Assembly (NCBI GenBank): GCA_016191085.1
Contig: JACPPJ010000044.1
Coordinates: 1-64,000, forward strand
Direction: 5' to 3'
Length of the DNA: 64,000 bases
Origin: Acidobacteriota bacterium
GTDB lineage: Bacteria > Acidobacteriota > Terriglobia > 2-12-FULL-54-10
In this document: positions 1 through 9,758 of the stretch, one piece after another
Numbering within the stretch: position 1 is the first letter of the stretch
Layout: each line of letters begins with the position of its first letter
Notes under the pieces: model-generated
What the model saw: only the letters and a program-made list of their open reading frames with translations
Database searches by the model: none
Told to the model about the DNA's origin: nothing
Position numbers and translations under genes: made by a program

Positions 1-1
1 A

Positions 2-124
2 CTCCGTTCTCTCAAGGCCCGCACCGCGGACGCGCTCGAGCAGGCGATCTCCGAAGCCATTGCCACGATCACCCCCGACAACGCCTCCGCCTGGCTCGCC
101 CACTGCGGCTATGATCTGCAGTAA
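2..124 (+). CDS. IS630-family transposase, C-terminal end (cut by window edge)
   Basis: The first 41 codons are open and end at TAA. The translation closes with the AWLAHCGYDLQ tail typical of IS630-family DDE transposases, preceded by the ALEQAISEAIATI helix. The catalytic core and start lie outside the window, so intactness cannot be judged. An N-terminal IS630 fragment also exists near 57.0 kb; whether the two belong to the same element type is unknown. Bases 125-208 after it hold nothing recognisable. Confidence 0.75.
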   Translation, partial: LRSLKARTADALEQAISEAIATITPDNASAWLAHCGYDLQ

Positions 125-208
125 CAGGAGAAATGCTCTAGAGCCGTTGGGGAGTGCTCGTAGGAAAAAGCTTTGCTCCTGATTTCGTGTTTATGTAGGT
201 GAGGGGCA

Positions 209-1987
209 TCAATTCCGGGGCGGCGTCTGTGGCGGTGATCGGTCGTCTGGTGGAGATGCCGGAAATGATGGGATCAGGTTACCCGGCATGGGCAGTTTCG
301 CAAACAACTCAGCCGGCAAGTGCTGCAATAGGGCCAGAAAGACTCCGTTCGTCCAACCGAATCCGATGACGTTTTCTTTGTATCCTGCCTGTATGTGGGT
401 CTCCGACGATCTTGTGATCACATTGTATTTTTCCCGGATGGTGTGATCGCTCTGGAAATCTTCTATGACCATCGACACGAATTTGTACGCGACACGGTTG
501 GCCTCAGCGGTGTATCCGTAGCGCCGCAGGCCTTCCACAACAAAGAGCTGGATTGGCGCCCAACCGTACGGGTAATCCCATTGCTCCCCGCTTTCTTGTA
601 GGCTCATGGCAACTCCGCCCGGTCGTTCGAATAAAGGAAGGTTATGAACGACGGCACGGGCCTGCTTCTCCGATGCCAGTCCTGCCCAGAGCGGATAAAA
701 TGTGGTAGCGTACTCGTATGATGATCTCGAGCGTGTGGCCAAATTGTAATCAAAGAAGAGGCCACGGCGCTCGTCCCACAGATACTTCCAGATTCTTTTT
801 CGCCGTTCGAGAGCTTGCGTTTTCCACTTGTCAGCATCTTCTCGTTTGCCGATGAGAAGGCTTATCTTTTCCAGATCCTTCTCGGTTTTGTAGAGCAAGC
901 TGTTGAGACAGACAGGTGCGTAATGGTGGGTTACAGCGCCGAAGGGACCAAAACGAAACGATACATCGAAGCCCGATTCCCGCATGCTCCGGTCGCCTTT
1001 ATAGAATTCAGCAGTTAGGGCCACGCGATCGGGAGGAGCGCAGTTCGCATTCGTAGCCTCATTCGGTTTCTGATCGCATACGAGCACAGAGAAAACCGGT
1101 TCTACAAAGGGGGCCGCAGGGTGTTCTCGGTCGAGATGGATCAAATACGGCTGACTTGCTCTCCTGTGGAACAGGAAAAAACGCGCCACGGTGCGATAGT
1201 AGTCGGGCATCATTTCCGGAACCGGTCCCTCTCCGTGATCAAAGTAACGCGACAGCCCAGTCTCTGCGGAGAGATGAGGCGGTTCATTCCAATGCTCGTA
1301 GTCACGCGCGGCGAAGCCATATGCTCTTTCAAGCCAACGGAGATCAGCCTGACCAGCGCTCTTCTCCGCCTCATATACCTCCAAGATCATGGACGTGAGG
1401 AGGGGCGGCTGAGAACGGCTGAGATAATACGACCGGTTCGCATTCAACATGCCCCCGTAATGCTCGATCTCAAATAAGAAGTTGTCTACCATGCCCTTGG
1501 CAAGATCTCTGCGATCGTTTCGAAGCAGGCCCAGGATGATGAAGTAGCTGTCCCAACCATACATCTCATTGAACTGACCACCCGGCACGACGTAGGGGTT
1601 TTCAAGATAGAGCAGGCCGTGGGTACGAATCTTGTTAAGGTCCACCTCTCCCGGTCTGGTGATTCTCTCAGGAAGGTGCTCTATGCGGATCGCGCAACGC
1701 TGCTGCAAGTCTTCCAAAAGAGGCGGGGGTGTTATCTCAACAGGGAGGTAAAGAACAGGTTCGCCGGAAGTCTTCGTATCTCGCAAGGTTTCGCAGTTGG
1801 TCAGCGAACGCGTCAACCGGTCCCAACCGGAAGAGATGTATTGCGATATGTCCTTTAACGGTTGAACAGACGGAGACCGATTGGCGAAGGGAGCCGCAAC
1901 AGCAATGACGCAAAAGATACGTAGGACCAGGAGTCCAAAGGAGAGCAGAGTAGGTAACTGGCCGAAGTATTTTCTTACATCCCGCAT
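209..1987 (-). CDS. treA: Alpha,alpha-trehalase, GH37, exported
   Basis: This enzyme hydrolyses trehalose to two glucoses. From the chosen ATG, both GH37 signatures are present: PGGQFNEMYGWDSY near residues 135-148 and QWDYPYGWAP near 469-478. The RESGFDVSFRF segment carries the expected catalytic Asp (about 341), and REKYN carries the expected Glu (about 519). The N-terminus has basic residues and then a hydrophobic stretch ending in AVAAPFA, so it is probably periplasmic. I chose ATG 1987 over the GTG at 2002 because GGAG lies nine bases upstream. It ends a minus-strand run of osmotic-stress genes and is the only trehalose-degrading gene beside the treZ/treY pair. Confidence 0.9.
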   Translation of the reverse strand: MRDVRKYFGQLPTLLSFGLLVLRIFCVIAVAAPFANRSPSVQPLKDISQYISSGWDRLTRSLTNCETLRDTKTSGEPVLYLPVEITPPPLLEDLQQRCAIRIEHLPERITRPGEVDLNKIRTHGLLYLENPYVVPGGQFNEMYGWDSYFIILGLLRNDRRDLAKGMVDNFLFEIEHYGGMLNANRSYYLSRSQPPLLTSMILEVYEAEKSAGQADLRWLERAYGFAARDYEHWNEPPHLSAETGLSRYFDHGEGPVPEMMPDYYRTVARFFLFHRRASQPYLIHLDREHPAAPFVEPVFSVLVCDQKPNEATNANCAPPDRVALTAEFYKGDRSMRESGFDVSFRFGPFGAVTHHYAPVCLNSLLYKTEKDLEKISLLIGKREDADKWKTQALERRKRIWKYLWDERRGLFFDYNLATRSRSSYEYATTFYPLWAGLASEKQARAVVHNLPLFERPGGVAMSLQESGEQWDYPYGWAPIQLFVVEGLRRYGYTAEANRVAYKFVSMVIEDFQSDHTIREKYNVITRSSETHIQAGYKENVIGFGWTNGVFLALLQHLPAELFAKLPMPGNLIPSFPASPPDDRSPPQTPPRN

Positions 1988-2076
1988 ACTTTGGTTCTCC
2001 ACTTTCTATTTTAGCGACGACACGCATTCCCTTTTCGATGCGGACTTGCGCAAACGTGGCTCATTGCGGTTTGCAG

Positions 2077-3288
2077 CTAGGAGAACATGGATTCGACCGG
2101 TTCGGGAACTCTTGGCTGAGACTCTCCGCTTCGTGTGATCGCAAACCTGGCGCTAATGGGGCCGACCATTTCGTAGACCACTACGGCTGCCAAGACGACC
2201 GTAGAAACGGTTCCGCTAAATTCGGGAAAGCGACGATTAACGATTAGCGTAAGACCGATGGCGAGTCCGGCCTGAGACATCAATGCAACGCCGAGCCACC
2301 GCCGGACTATTTCGGGGAGACCTGCGTTCCTAGCCCCTATGTGGGCTCCCAGAAACTTGCCGCTAGAGCGTCCCAAGACATAAATGATTCCCAGCACACC
2401 GATGGTTCCAAGCAGCTCGAGATTCAGATCGGCGCCCGCAATCACGAAAAAGATGGCATAAAATGGCGGATCGGTGCGCGACAAGGCGCTGAACAGCCTT
2501 TTTGAATTGGCAGACAAATTCGATAATGTTGCGCCCACGGACATACTAGCGATCAACGTTGACAGGTCCAGCATCAGGGCTACTCCTACGCACAGTAGCA
2601 TGCACCCGATGAGCAGAATCGAGAGCTCGCCGTGTTCAACGATCTTGGTGGCCCAGGAAGCCAGCAGCACGCCGACAAGGAACCCCAGCGCCACCGATCC
2701 GACGAGTTGCCAAACCAATGGATAAAGAGATCTGTACAAGGTGGGAAGCAGAGTTCCGTTGGGGTCGCGCTTGGTTAGGTCGATAACTGCAGCCACCACA
2801 CTGAAGCCGATCAAGCAAAAGATATTGTTCAAGCCTATGATGCCTGTAAGCGTTTCGCTTAATGGCCCACTGGCATTGGATTCCCGGATCACCATGAGAG
2901 TGGAGGCGGCTGCTGTTTCAATGGCGATGGTTCCCAGCAGCAACGAAATCTGCCAAGGTTGGCCGAGAACCAACATTCCGCCGGTCACGAGCAGAGCGGC
3001 AATGGCGGACTCTATCAGGGTGATCCGCGCTACCCCTCGCCCGATCGAGGCGATGCGGTCGATTTCGAAGATAGAACCGAGAGAAAACAGAATGAGAGCC
3101 AGTGCCACCTCGCTGAAGACGCTCAGCGTGTTGAGATTATCGTGACTGACCCATTCCAGAACCGAGGGGCCGACGGCCACGCCTGCCAGGATGTATCCGG
3201 TCACCTCGGGCAACCGCAAAAACTTGACCAGGTGCCCAGCAAAGAGTGCAAACAGAAGAATGAGTCCCAAGGAAGACAGTTCGTTCAT
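2077..3288 (-). CDS. Cation:proton antiporter, CPA2/Na_H_Exchanger family
   Basis: The protein is 403 residues with about 12 hydrophobic segments and the family opening GHLVKFLRLPEVTGYILAGVAVGPS. It is a monovalent cation/proton antiporter of the KefB/NapA type, without the C-terminal RCK domain used for nucleotide regulation. Its ATG overlaps the stop of the upstream PDZ pseudo-protease by four bases, so the two are probably translationally coupled. The exact ion (Na or K) cannot be told from sequence. A second, different CPA2 antiporter lies at 37.8-39.1 kb. Confidence 0.85.
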   Translation of the reverse strand: MNELSSLGLILLFALFAGHLVKFLRLPEVTGYILAGVAVGPSVLEWVSHDNLNTLSVFSEVALALILFSLGSIFEIDRIASIGRGVARITLIESAIAALLVTGGMLVLGQPWQISLLLGTIAIETAAASTLMVIRESNASGPLSETLTGIIGLNNIFCLIGFSVVAAVIDLTKRDPNGTLLPTLYRSLYPLVWQLVGSVALGFLVGVLLASWATKIVEHGELSILLIGCMLLCVGVALMLDLSTLIASMSVGATLSNLSANSKRLFSALSRTDPPFYAIFFVIAGADLNLELLGTIGVLGIIYVLGRSSGKFLGAHIGARNAGLPEIVRRWLGVALMSQAGLAIGLTLIVNRRFPEFSGTVSTVVLAAVVVYEMVGPISARFAITRSGESQPRVPEPVESMFS

Positions 3289-4559
3289 GGCAGAAGCACC
3301 CCGACAGTCTTGTCTTCCCGGCTGATCACGATGTAGATGGGGTTCTCGGCGGTGGCCATTTTCAAAGTTCGACTCGCCTGTTGACGGGAAACAGTTTTGC
3401 CATTGATCGTCTCCACCCGGTCGCCCGCTCGTAGGCCACGAGAGTAGGCCCGACTTGCCGGCTCTGCCGATTCGATCCGGAAACCAGCCACCGGAGTTTC
3501 GATTTGAAGGCCCAAGTTGGTGATGGGCTTAGCTCGACTCCACCAGCCACCCGCTACGCCCTCGAGTGTCTTCTTGAGCACACGGCGTCCTCGAAGGAGT
3601 TCAATATTCGCAGCGCCGTCTGCGAAGTTGGGCAGCAAGGGAATTAGATCTTCCATTTTCCGAACCGGCATCGCACCCCAGCTGACGAGGATGTCTCCCG
3701 GAACCAGGCCGGCTGTCTCGGCCGGAGATCCTTTCCAAACCTCAGAGACCAGCACCCCTTCGTAGCGTCGGAAATGGGCCGACGTACGCGAATCGAGATC
3801 GGACAACCGTATTCCGTAGTTCAGCAGCAGACGTCCTGCTGGCCGTTTTGCCGCCTGCAGCCACGAATTCAGGCTTGCAACGGAAACGACGGCTAAACGT
3901 CGGCCACATGGAAGGATCATGCCGAGAAAATGCCCGTCGAGATCAAACAGTCCTCCTCCCAACATGGATGGATCGAGCGGAACGCTACTCACGACTTCTT
4001 TGACGGTTTCATCGCCACATTGCGCCGTGGACATTGAGGAGAAAAATCCCGGTGAATAACCGATGGAACCATCTTCCTGGCGAGTCATCAAGAGGACCCA
4101 CGTCCCCGGATCCGGGATGCCGCGTTTGGGGCCAGCGGCTGCTGGAAGTTTCAGTGACTTACCGGCTTCCAAAACGGAGATCGCAAGTCGAGGCACGACC
4201 GCCGCTGGAGTGGCTCGAAACTCATAGTTGTCCGCGCGCAGCGTGAAATCGGCCGGATGGCTTCTTGGCAGCCCGGGTACTATGATGTTTCCGTTCTCCC
4301 AGACCAAACCCGTCAAGCTCGCCTCGTTAACACGAACGAGGTGAACGCTGAGTTTTACAGCCACCTGTTCGAAGTAGGAGGTGAAATCGTGCACATTCTT
4401 CTGCAGCGCGAGGAGCTGCAGACGCAGACGATCCGCCTCGGAAACCACAAGCTGCGCAGTTTGGCGGCGAGGTCTGAGCCAGGAGCCGACGACCAGGATC
4501 AGTACGGCTATCAGGACCAAGAGCGCCAGATATCGCTTGTCAGAAAACCAGTCCCGCAC
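3285..4559 (-). CDS. Membrane-anchored PDZ protein with an inactivated trypsin-like domain
   Basis: About 424 residues. There is one N-terminal membrane helix (YLALLVLIAVLILVVGSWL), then a DegP/HtrA-like beta-barrel domain (roughly 65-245) and two PDZ domains (roughly 250-335 and 350-420). Active HtrA proteases carry TNxHVV and GNSGGP. Here the equivalent places read IIVPGLPRS and MLGGGLFDLDG, so catalytic His and Ser are both absent and proteolysis is unlikely. I chose GTG 4559, which has GAGG six bases upstream, over the upstream TTG at 4571. Overlap with the antiporter gene suggests a scaffold or sensor acting on that membrane protein; this is inference. Confidence 0.8.
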   Translation of the reverse strand: MRDWFSDKRYLALLVLIAVLILVVGSWLRPRRQTAQLVVSEADRLRLQLLALQKNVHDFTSYFEQVAVKLSVHLVRVNEASLTGLVWENGNIIVPGLPRSHPADFTLRADNYEFRATPAAVVPRLAISVLEAGKSLKLPAAAGPKRGIPDPGTWVLLMTRQEDGSIGYSPGFFSSMSTAQCGDETVKEVVSSVPLDPSMLGGGLFDLDGHFLGMILPCGRRLAVVSVASLNSWLQAAKRPAGRLLLNYGIRLSDLDSRTSAHFRRYEGVLVSEVWKGSPAETAGLVPGDILVSWGAMPVRKMEDLIPLLPNFADGAANIELLRGRRVLKKTLEGVAGGWWSRAKPITNLGLQIETPVAGFRIESAEPASRAYSRGLRAGDRVETINGKTVSRQQASRTLKMATAENPIYIVISREDKTVGVLLP

Positions 4560-4638
4560 GCATTGCCTCAAGATTTCAGGTTCGAGAAAGTTTCCGTGAA
4601 GCTGATGTAATCTTCGATAACAAATTCACTAAACACTC

Positions 4639-5688
4639 CTACTGTGGGAGCGGACGGAGACGGTCGAGCAGGTCCTCGGAAACATCGAGCGTTCGAATCG
4701 GGAAAGGAATCACGATGTTCTCTTGCCTATAGCGCATGTGGAGCCTCTTGATGAATTCATGTTTCATCAGGTAGTTGTCTACAAATTCTCGGGCCCGCAT
4801 GATCACCGTAAAGTTAATGCTGGAACTATCAAACGTATGGTACCGGATGAATGGCTCAAATTCCGGAACCGCGCCGGGAACCGTTTCCTGGATCGCCTTG
4901 GCAACCGCAATAGTTACCCGTTCGACCTGCGCCAGATCGCTATCATAACTCACGCCAACATTAACTAGGACGGCTAGCTCCTGATCGGGAAGATAGTAGT
5001 TCTTCAAAACGCTGTCGGCAAGTTTGGAGTTCGGGATAATCACGGTATTGTTTGGCAGCATGCGAATCCGGGTCGCACGCCAGCCAATTTCGGTCACATA
5101 GCCCTCTTCTCCGCTTTCCAACTGGATGAAATCCCCTACACGAATGGGGCGATCACTGATAATTTGCATTCCGGCGAACAGGTTTGACAGGGTTCCTTGC
5201 AACGCCAAGCCGATCGCCAACCCTCCCACGCCCAGTGAGGCCAGAAGCGGGGTGATCGAAATCCGCAACGTATCCAAAATGACCAAACTCCCGAGAATTA
5301 AGACCACCAGCCTGGCTAGTGCGCGGGCGAATCCGCAAGTCAAATGAACGGCTTCCAGATTCTCCTTGTAAAGATCAATCGCGGTGCGGAGGAAGCGATC
5401 CAAAAACAACAAAATGGCCAGAACCACACCCACTCGGATCACCTGTTCCAAGCTCTGCTTTTGTACTATCGGTACTCCAGAAAAAGTTCCTGCAACCCAA
5501 ACGGTCGAGATGACGATCAGCAACGCGAGCGGACCGCTCAGGGCCGCAATCGTAATATCATCCCATCGCGTTGTTGATTTTGCGGCAGCACGGGACAACG
5601 CGCCAAGCAGAAGCCGCCTGATGACCAATGCAGCAGTAAGGTAGATGAGCACAACAATCAGACCCGAAACAAATTTTGGAATAACCAT
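4639..5688 (-). CDS. Mechanosensitive ion channel, MscS family
   Basis: The channel releases solutes on hypo-osmotic shock. Three N-terminal hydrophobic segments precede the pore-lining helix LASLGVGGLAIGLALQGTL. The MscS beta domain follows (ISDRPIRVGDFIQL, EEGYVTEIGWRATRI, IIPNSKLADS), then the C-terminal alpha-beta domain. The frame stays open upstream to 5850, but ATG 5688 has a perfect GGAGG seven bases upstream, and the protein from there (349 residues) has the usual MscS length. It sits between the decayed treY and the PDZ/antiporter pair, consistent with osmotic protection. Confidence 0.88.
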   Translation of the reverse strand: MVIPKFVSGLIVVLIYLTAALVIRRLLLGALSRAAAKSTTRWDDITIAALSGPLALLIVISTVWVAGTFSGVPIVQKQSLEQVIRVGVVLAILLFLDRFLRTAIDLYKENLEAVHLTCGFARALARLVVLILGSLVILDTLRISITPLLASLGVGGLAIGLALQGTLSNLFAGMQIISDRPIRVGDFIQLESGEEGYVTEIGWRATRIRMLPNNTVIIPNSKLADSVLKNYYLPDQELAVLVNVGVSYDSDLAQVERVTIAVAKAIQETVPGAVPEFEPFIRYHTFDSSSINFTVIMRAREFVDNYLMKHEFIKRLHMRYRQENIVIPFPIRTLDVSEDLLDRLRPLPQ

Positions 5689-5833
5689 CCCATAACCTCC
5701 TCTCCGTAAAAAACATTCTCCCAATAACCGCTCGCTCAAATGCACGGGGCTTGTTTGAACTGCAGTGCTGGCTAAGGTAACAAGTAGCCCAAAGAACGTA
5801 GAGACGTTAGTTTGGGCGGCGCGCAGCGACGCC

Positions 5834-7640
5834 TTAGTCCCTGTGGCCAACGAGGAGAGCGACTGGGCAGACTCGAAGCGCCTCCCCTACGGCGATTCGT
5901 GTGGGGTCAGAAGGATCGGGGAGCCGAATCTCTTCCTGGGTAAAGACATTTTGATATTTGTGGCACACGAACTCCTCTGAAAGCACGATGCTAGTTTCGC
6001 CCCAAGTCTCCTTTCCCACCGGGAGAGAATGCCCTGGACCGACCAGACGCGCCACGAGGCGGGGCACCAGCGCAATGACACACTGTCCTTCCCACACGCG
6101 GGCGAACGCTACCACGTGATCTTTTTTGTCACCCTCGCCTATGAGGGGGACATATTCACCTCGGAGAAAAAGCTGCGACAGCCGTTTCCGCAAGCGAAGC
6201 CCGGTGGCCGTAATGTAGAGCTTGATCCGCCCGTCCTGCCAGTTTGCGAGCAACTCCTATACAACAGAGAGGTGGGCGTTTGGATCATTCAAGTCACCCA
6301 AAACTGGTTCCAACTTGTATAGGATTTGTCGCCTCTGATGATAGTTCACGGGGCGACGATTGTCAGGGTCCACCAAGTTCAGATCCCATAGTTCAGTGCC
6401 TTGATAAAAGTCGGGTACCCCCGGAGAAGCAATCTTGAGAACGACCTGCGCCAAAGAGTTCACCATTCCCAGCCAAGCAACTCGCTTCGCAAAGGAACGA
6501 AAACCCCCAAGAAATCGTTTCGCTCTGGTACCCGTCAGCGTGCGGCGCACGAAATCCGCCATAGCGCGATCATAAGCCTCGGACGGATTAATCCAACTTG
6601 TGTGCAATTTCTTTTCTTTGATCGCTTTCAGCATGAACTGGCGAATTCGCTCTACATAGTCGAGGTCTGGTTCTTGCGTGTCCGCGGGCCAAGTACCTGC
6701 TAGCGATTGGTAGAAGATGTACTCATCGCCTCGATCTGGGGCGGGCGAGCCATCGATCACCGTGCGTAAGCCGGCGTTGGCGCGTGTCCAGCGAAATACC
6801 AGCGTCCGCTACTCATCGGGAATCTCCGAGAGCACGTTCAGCCTGGCCCGAGCGTCCTCTCCGCGTTTCGTATCATGCGTGGAGGTAGCGACCATGCTGA
6901 GCGGCCAACATTGAAGACGCTGCAAATTAACGCGGTGAAATTCGTCTGGGGAACGCCCGAAGCAAGCCGGATTCCCCCCGACCTCATTCAGTGAGAGGAG
7001 CACCCCATAGCAGTAGAATGTGGTGTCTTCCAGGCCCTTGGCATATACCGGGCCGGTGTACTGCTGGAACTTCATAGCAAACTCAAGACCTTGGGGATAT
7101 TGTTCCTCTGGCAGGATGATTCCTGGCTTAGGTAGCAGCAGCTTCCGTATGAATTCGAAGATCGAAGCTTCCATCGCGGAGTTACGACGCAGAGCCCGTG
7201 CCACCGCTGTGACCACGGTTGACCTTCCCCTTCAATTCCGCTTTTACGGGGTCCCAGTCAATGTCGAAATACTTGGCATATCGTGAGGATGGCCCGCTGT
7301 CCAGAACGTCTCGCCACCAGCGGTTTCCTGAAGGATCAATTCCCATGTGATTCGGCACGAAATCGAGAATCAAACCCATATCATGACTGGCCAAGGAACT
7401 CGCAAATGCATCAAAGTCTTCCTGCGAACCGTATTCGGGATTGAGTCGGCTGTGGTCACAAACGTCGTAACCGTGGGCGCTACCTGGACACGCCGCCAGC
7501 AACGGCGAACAATAACACTCGGTGATGCCTAATTCGGAAAGATAGGAAACCAGAGCGCAAGCATCTTGAAATGTAAAGCCGCGATGGAATTGCAGCCGAT
7601 ATGTGCTAACCGGAATTCGTGCCGGCTGAAGTGCTGCCAT
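5834..7640 (-). pseudogene. treY: Maltooligosyl trehalose synthase (TreY), decayed
   Basis: Intact TreY rearranges the reducing end of maltodextrins for TreZ. The start is clear: ATG 7640 overlaps the treZ stop as TAATG with AGGAGG upstream, and [15 protein letters not shown] is the family N-terminus. Near 7205 the frame reading AELKGKV jumps to one reading [11 protein letters not shown]. Some 350 central codons, including the (beta/alpha)8 catalytic residues, are missing. The remainder stays in one frame but is cut by TAG at 6809-6811, where relatives have Trp (SEIPDEW), and by TAG at 6257-6259 before ELLANWQDGRIKLY. It is therefore non-functional. Confidence 0.9.
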
Positions 7641-9571
7641 TAGCACTCTCCTCCTGGGTGTGCATGGATCGACTTCAGAATGATCACTCCAGGGCGGGCG
7701 AATTCGATCACCGGACCGTCAAAGTCCAATCGTGCGGGCATCGGATCGGTTGTGAAGGACTCCTCTTCGCTCGTCAGGAGGAGGCTCCAGCGTAGACCGG
7801 CGCCGGCCACGGCATGTGGATTTTCGCGCAAGTCTTCCACGCCCGCTCCCCGCAGTCTGATCACAGCCAGCAGAGCAGGAAGACCCTCTGCGTGTCTCCG
7901 CAATAGCAATGCATCCTGGTCGAGAGCCGCAATATTATAATTCTCGGCCTCTCGAACCAGCAGGGTCGGTTCCGAGCAACGGAGCAGGAGCAAACTCTGG
8001 AAGAACCGCAGCGTGGATGCGTGAGGTTCCATCCCTCGTTCCTCCCAGTGGAGCTGACCCGCGAGGAAGGTTCTCAGGTCCTGAGGACTGGGAATCCGTT
8101 CACGCGTTTGGGGTTCAGAGAACGCCGCAAAGCGACTAAACTCGCTTCGTCTCCCTTCTGTGACCAACTTTCCCAACTCGGGATAATGATCCGTGAAGTA
8201 TTGAAAAGGGGTGCTGGCGGCCCATTCCTGCCCCATGAAAAGAAGGGGTGTCTGCGGCAAGAGCAGCAAAAGAGCGGTGGCGGCCCGATACGCTGCCAGA
8301 TCAATTTGATGATGCAGTCGGTCGCCCAACGCGCGGTTCCCCACCTGGTCGTGATTTTGTAAGAAGAAGACGAAGCGCCGCGGTGAAATGCCTTCGGGAG
8401 CGGTGCCACGCGGTTTGCCAAAGTAGCGGGCATACTGGCCGCAATAAAACCAACCCGCCCTGGCTGTAACAGCAATGTCCTCCGTGGTACCTTCAAAGTC
8501 CTCAAAGTAGCCATCTCGATCCCCAGCGAGGCATCGCCGCATCTGGTGATGAAAATCGTCCGACCAGATGGCATCCAGTCCCCAGCCGCCCTCCGATTCC
8601 GGCTTGACCATCCCAGCCAGATTCCGAATATCTTCCGCGATCACGAGAACTTGGCGGCGACTACCCCGGAGTGATTCTCGGATCGCCGCAGCAAGCTCGG
8701 CCAGAAAATGTCGCGGGCTTTCATCCAGAATCGCGTGCGTGGCATCCAATCGCAGTCCGTCCACGTGGTATTCGTGAATCCAGTGGAGTGCATTTTCGAT
8801 AAAGAAATTTCGTACCTGGGAGCTATGGGGCCCGTCAAAATTGATTGCCGCACCCCAGGGACTCTTGTGTTGCTGAGAAAAGTAGTACGGACTGAAAATT
8901 CCATGGTACGCTCCATCCGGTCCCAGGTGGTTGTACACCACATCCAGGTGCACTGCCAATCCCGTCCGGTGAGCCTCATCTATAAACCGGCGCAACTGGT
9001 CCGGTGTGCCGTAGCACCGGGCCGGAGCGAATAAAGCGACGCCATCATATCCCCAATTACGTTTGCCGGGGAAATCTGCGACGGGCATCAACTCGACGGC
9101 CGTCACTCCCAGATCGCGCAGCGTTGGAAGGCAGTCCGCGGCCCCGGCGAAAGTGCCTGCCGGCGTGAAAGTTCCGACATGCATTTCATAGAGGACCAAC
9201 TCATCCAGGCTGACTCCCATCCAAGTAGCGTCCGTCCAGGGAAACTCAGCAGCGTCTATAACCTGAGAGGGCCCATGAACCCCCTGTGGCTGGGCCCTCG
9301 AAGCGGGGTCCGGGTAAGGACCCTGTCCATCAATTTGATACCAGTAAAGGCCGTTCGGAGGAACTTCAGCGCTCGACCCCTCGAAAAAACCGTTCCCTGC
9401 TTTTTGTAATGCGAATGCGGACGCCCCGGCAGGGAATGTTTCCAGGACCACCTCGAGTTTCTTGGCATCCGGGACCCAAACACGGAAATGGGTGAGGCCG
9501 CCTTCCCGCCAGGCTCCCACGGACGGTTGCCACGCCACGTGTCTCTGCTCCACGGTGGCCTTAGTGGACAT
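7640..9571 (-). CDS. treZ: Malto-oligosyltrehalose trehalohydrolase (TreZ)
   Basis: A GH13 enzyme that releases trehalose from maltooligosyl-trehalose made by TreY. The order is an N-terminal beta-sandwich ([21 protein letters not shown]), the barrel, and a C-terminal beta domain. The catalytic set is present: nucleophile Asp276 in [10 protein letters not shown], acid/base Glu313 in VLVIAED, and Asp408 in [11 protein letters not shown]. It has full length (643 residues) and an AGAAGGGAG ribosome site before ATG 9571. Its partner treY, just downstream and translationally coupled, is broken, so TreZ appears stranded unless another treY exists elsewhere. Confidence 0.93.
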   Translation of the reverse strand: MSTKATVEQRHVAWQPSVGAWREGGLTHFRVWVPDAKKLEVVLETFPAGASAFALQKAGNGFFEGSSAEVPPNGLYWYQIDGQGPYPDPASRAQPQGVHGPSQVIDAAEFPWTDATWMGVSLDELVLYEMHVGTFTPAGTFAGAADCLPTLRDLGVTAVELMPVADFPGKRNWGYDGVALFAPARCYGTPDQLRRFIDEAHRTGLAVHLDVVYNHLGPDGAYHGIFSPYYFSQQHKSPWGAAINFDGPHSSQVRNFFIENALHWIHEYHVDGLRLDATHAILDESPRHFLAELAAAIRESLRGSRRQVLVIAEDIRNLAGMVKPESEGGWGLDAIWSDDFHHQMRRCLAGDRDGYFEDFEGTTEDIAVTARAGWFYCGQYARYFGKPRGTAPEGISPRRFVFFLQNHDQVGNRALGDRLHHQIDLAAYRAATALLLLLPQTPLLFMGQEWAASTPFQYFTDHYPELGKLVTEGRRSEFSRFAAFSEPQTRERIPSPQDLRTFLAGQLHWEERGMEPHASTLRFFQSLLLLRCSEPTLLVREAENYNIAALDQDALLLRRHAEGLPALLAVIRLRGAGVEDLRENPHAVAGAGLRWSLLLTSEEESFTTDPMPARLDFDGPVIEFARPGVIILKSIHAHPGGEC

Positions 9572-9758
9572 AAACTCCCTTCTGTTAGTCGACGCGGATC
9601 ATCACGCGCGTTCGAACTCTGATTTGGTTTCCAGTGTATTCATTCGAAACCCGCAATTTGTCTGAATGTTTCCCAGATGGTGCCGTCTCCATCTAAAATG
9701 CGTGTCCAGCAGCCTTTCCCAATGCTTTCCGGTGTTCTTGCTCCTCCTCGGCGACCGT

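Noticed and set aside
6257-6811. Amber codons in treY as evidence for pyrrolysine or stop recoding
   Set aside because: The same gene also lacks some 350 codons with a frame change, so simple decay explains everything.
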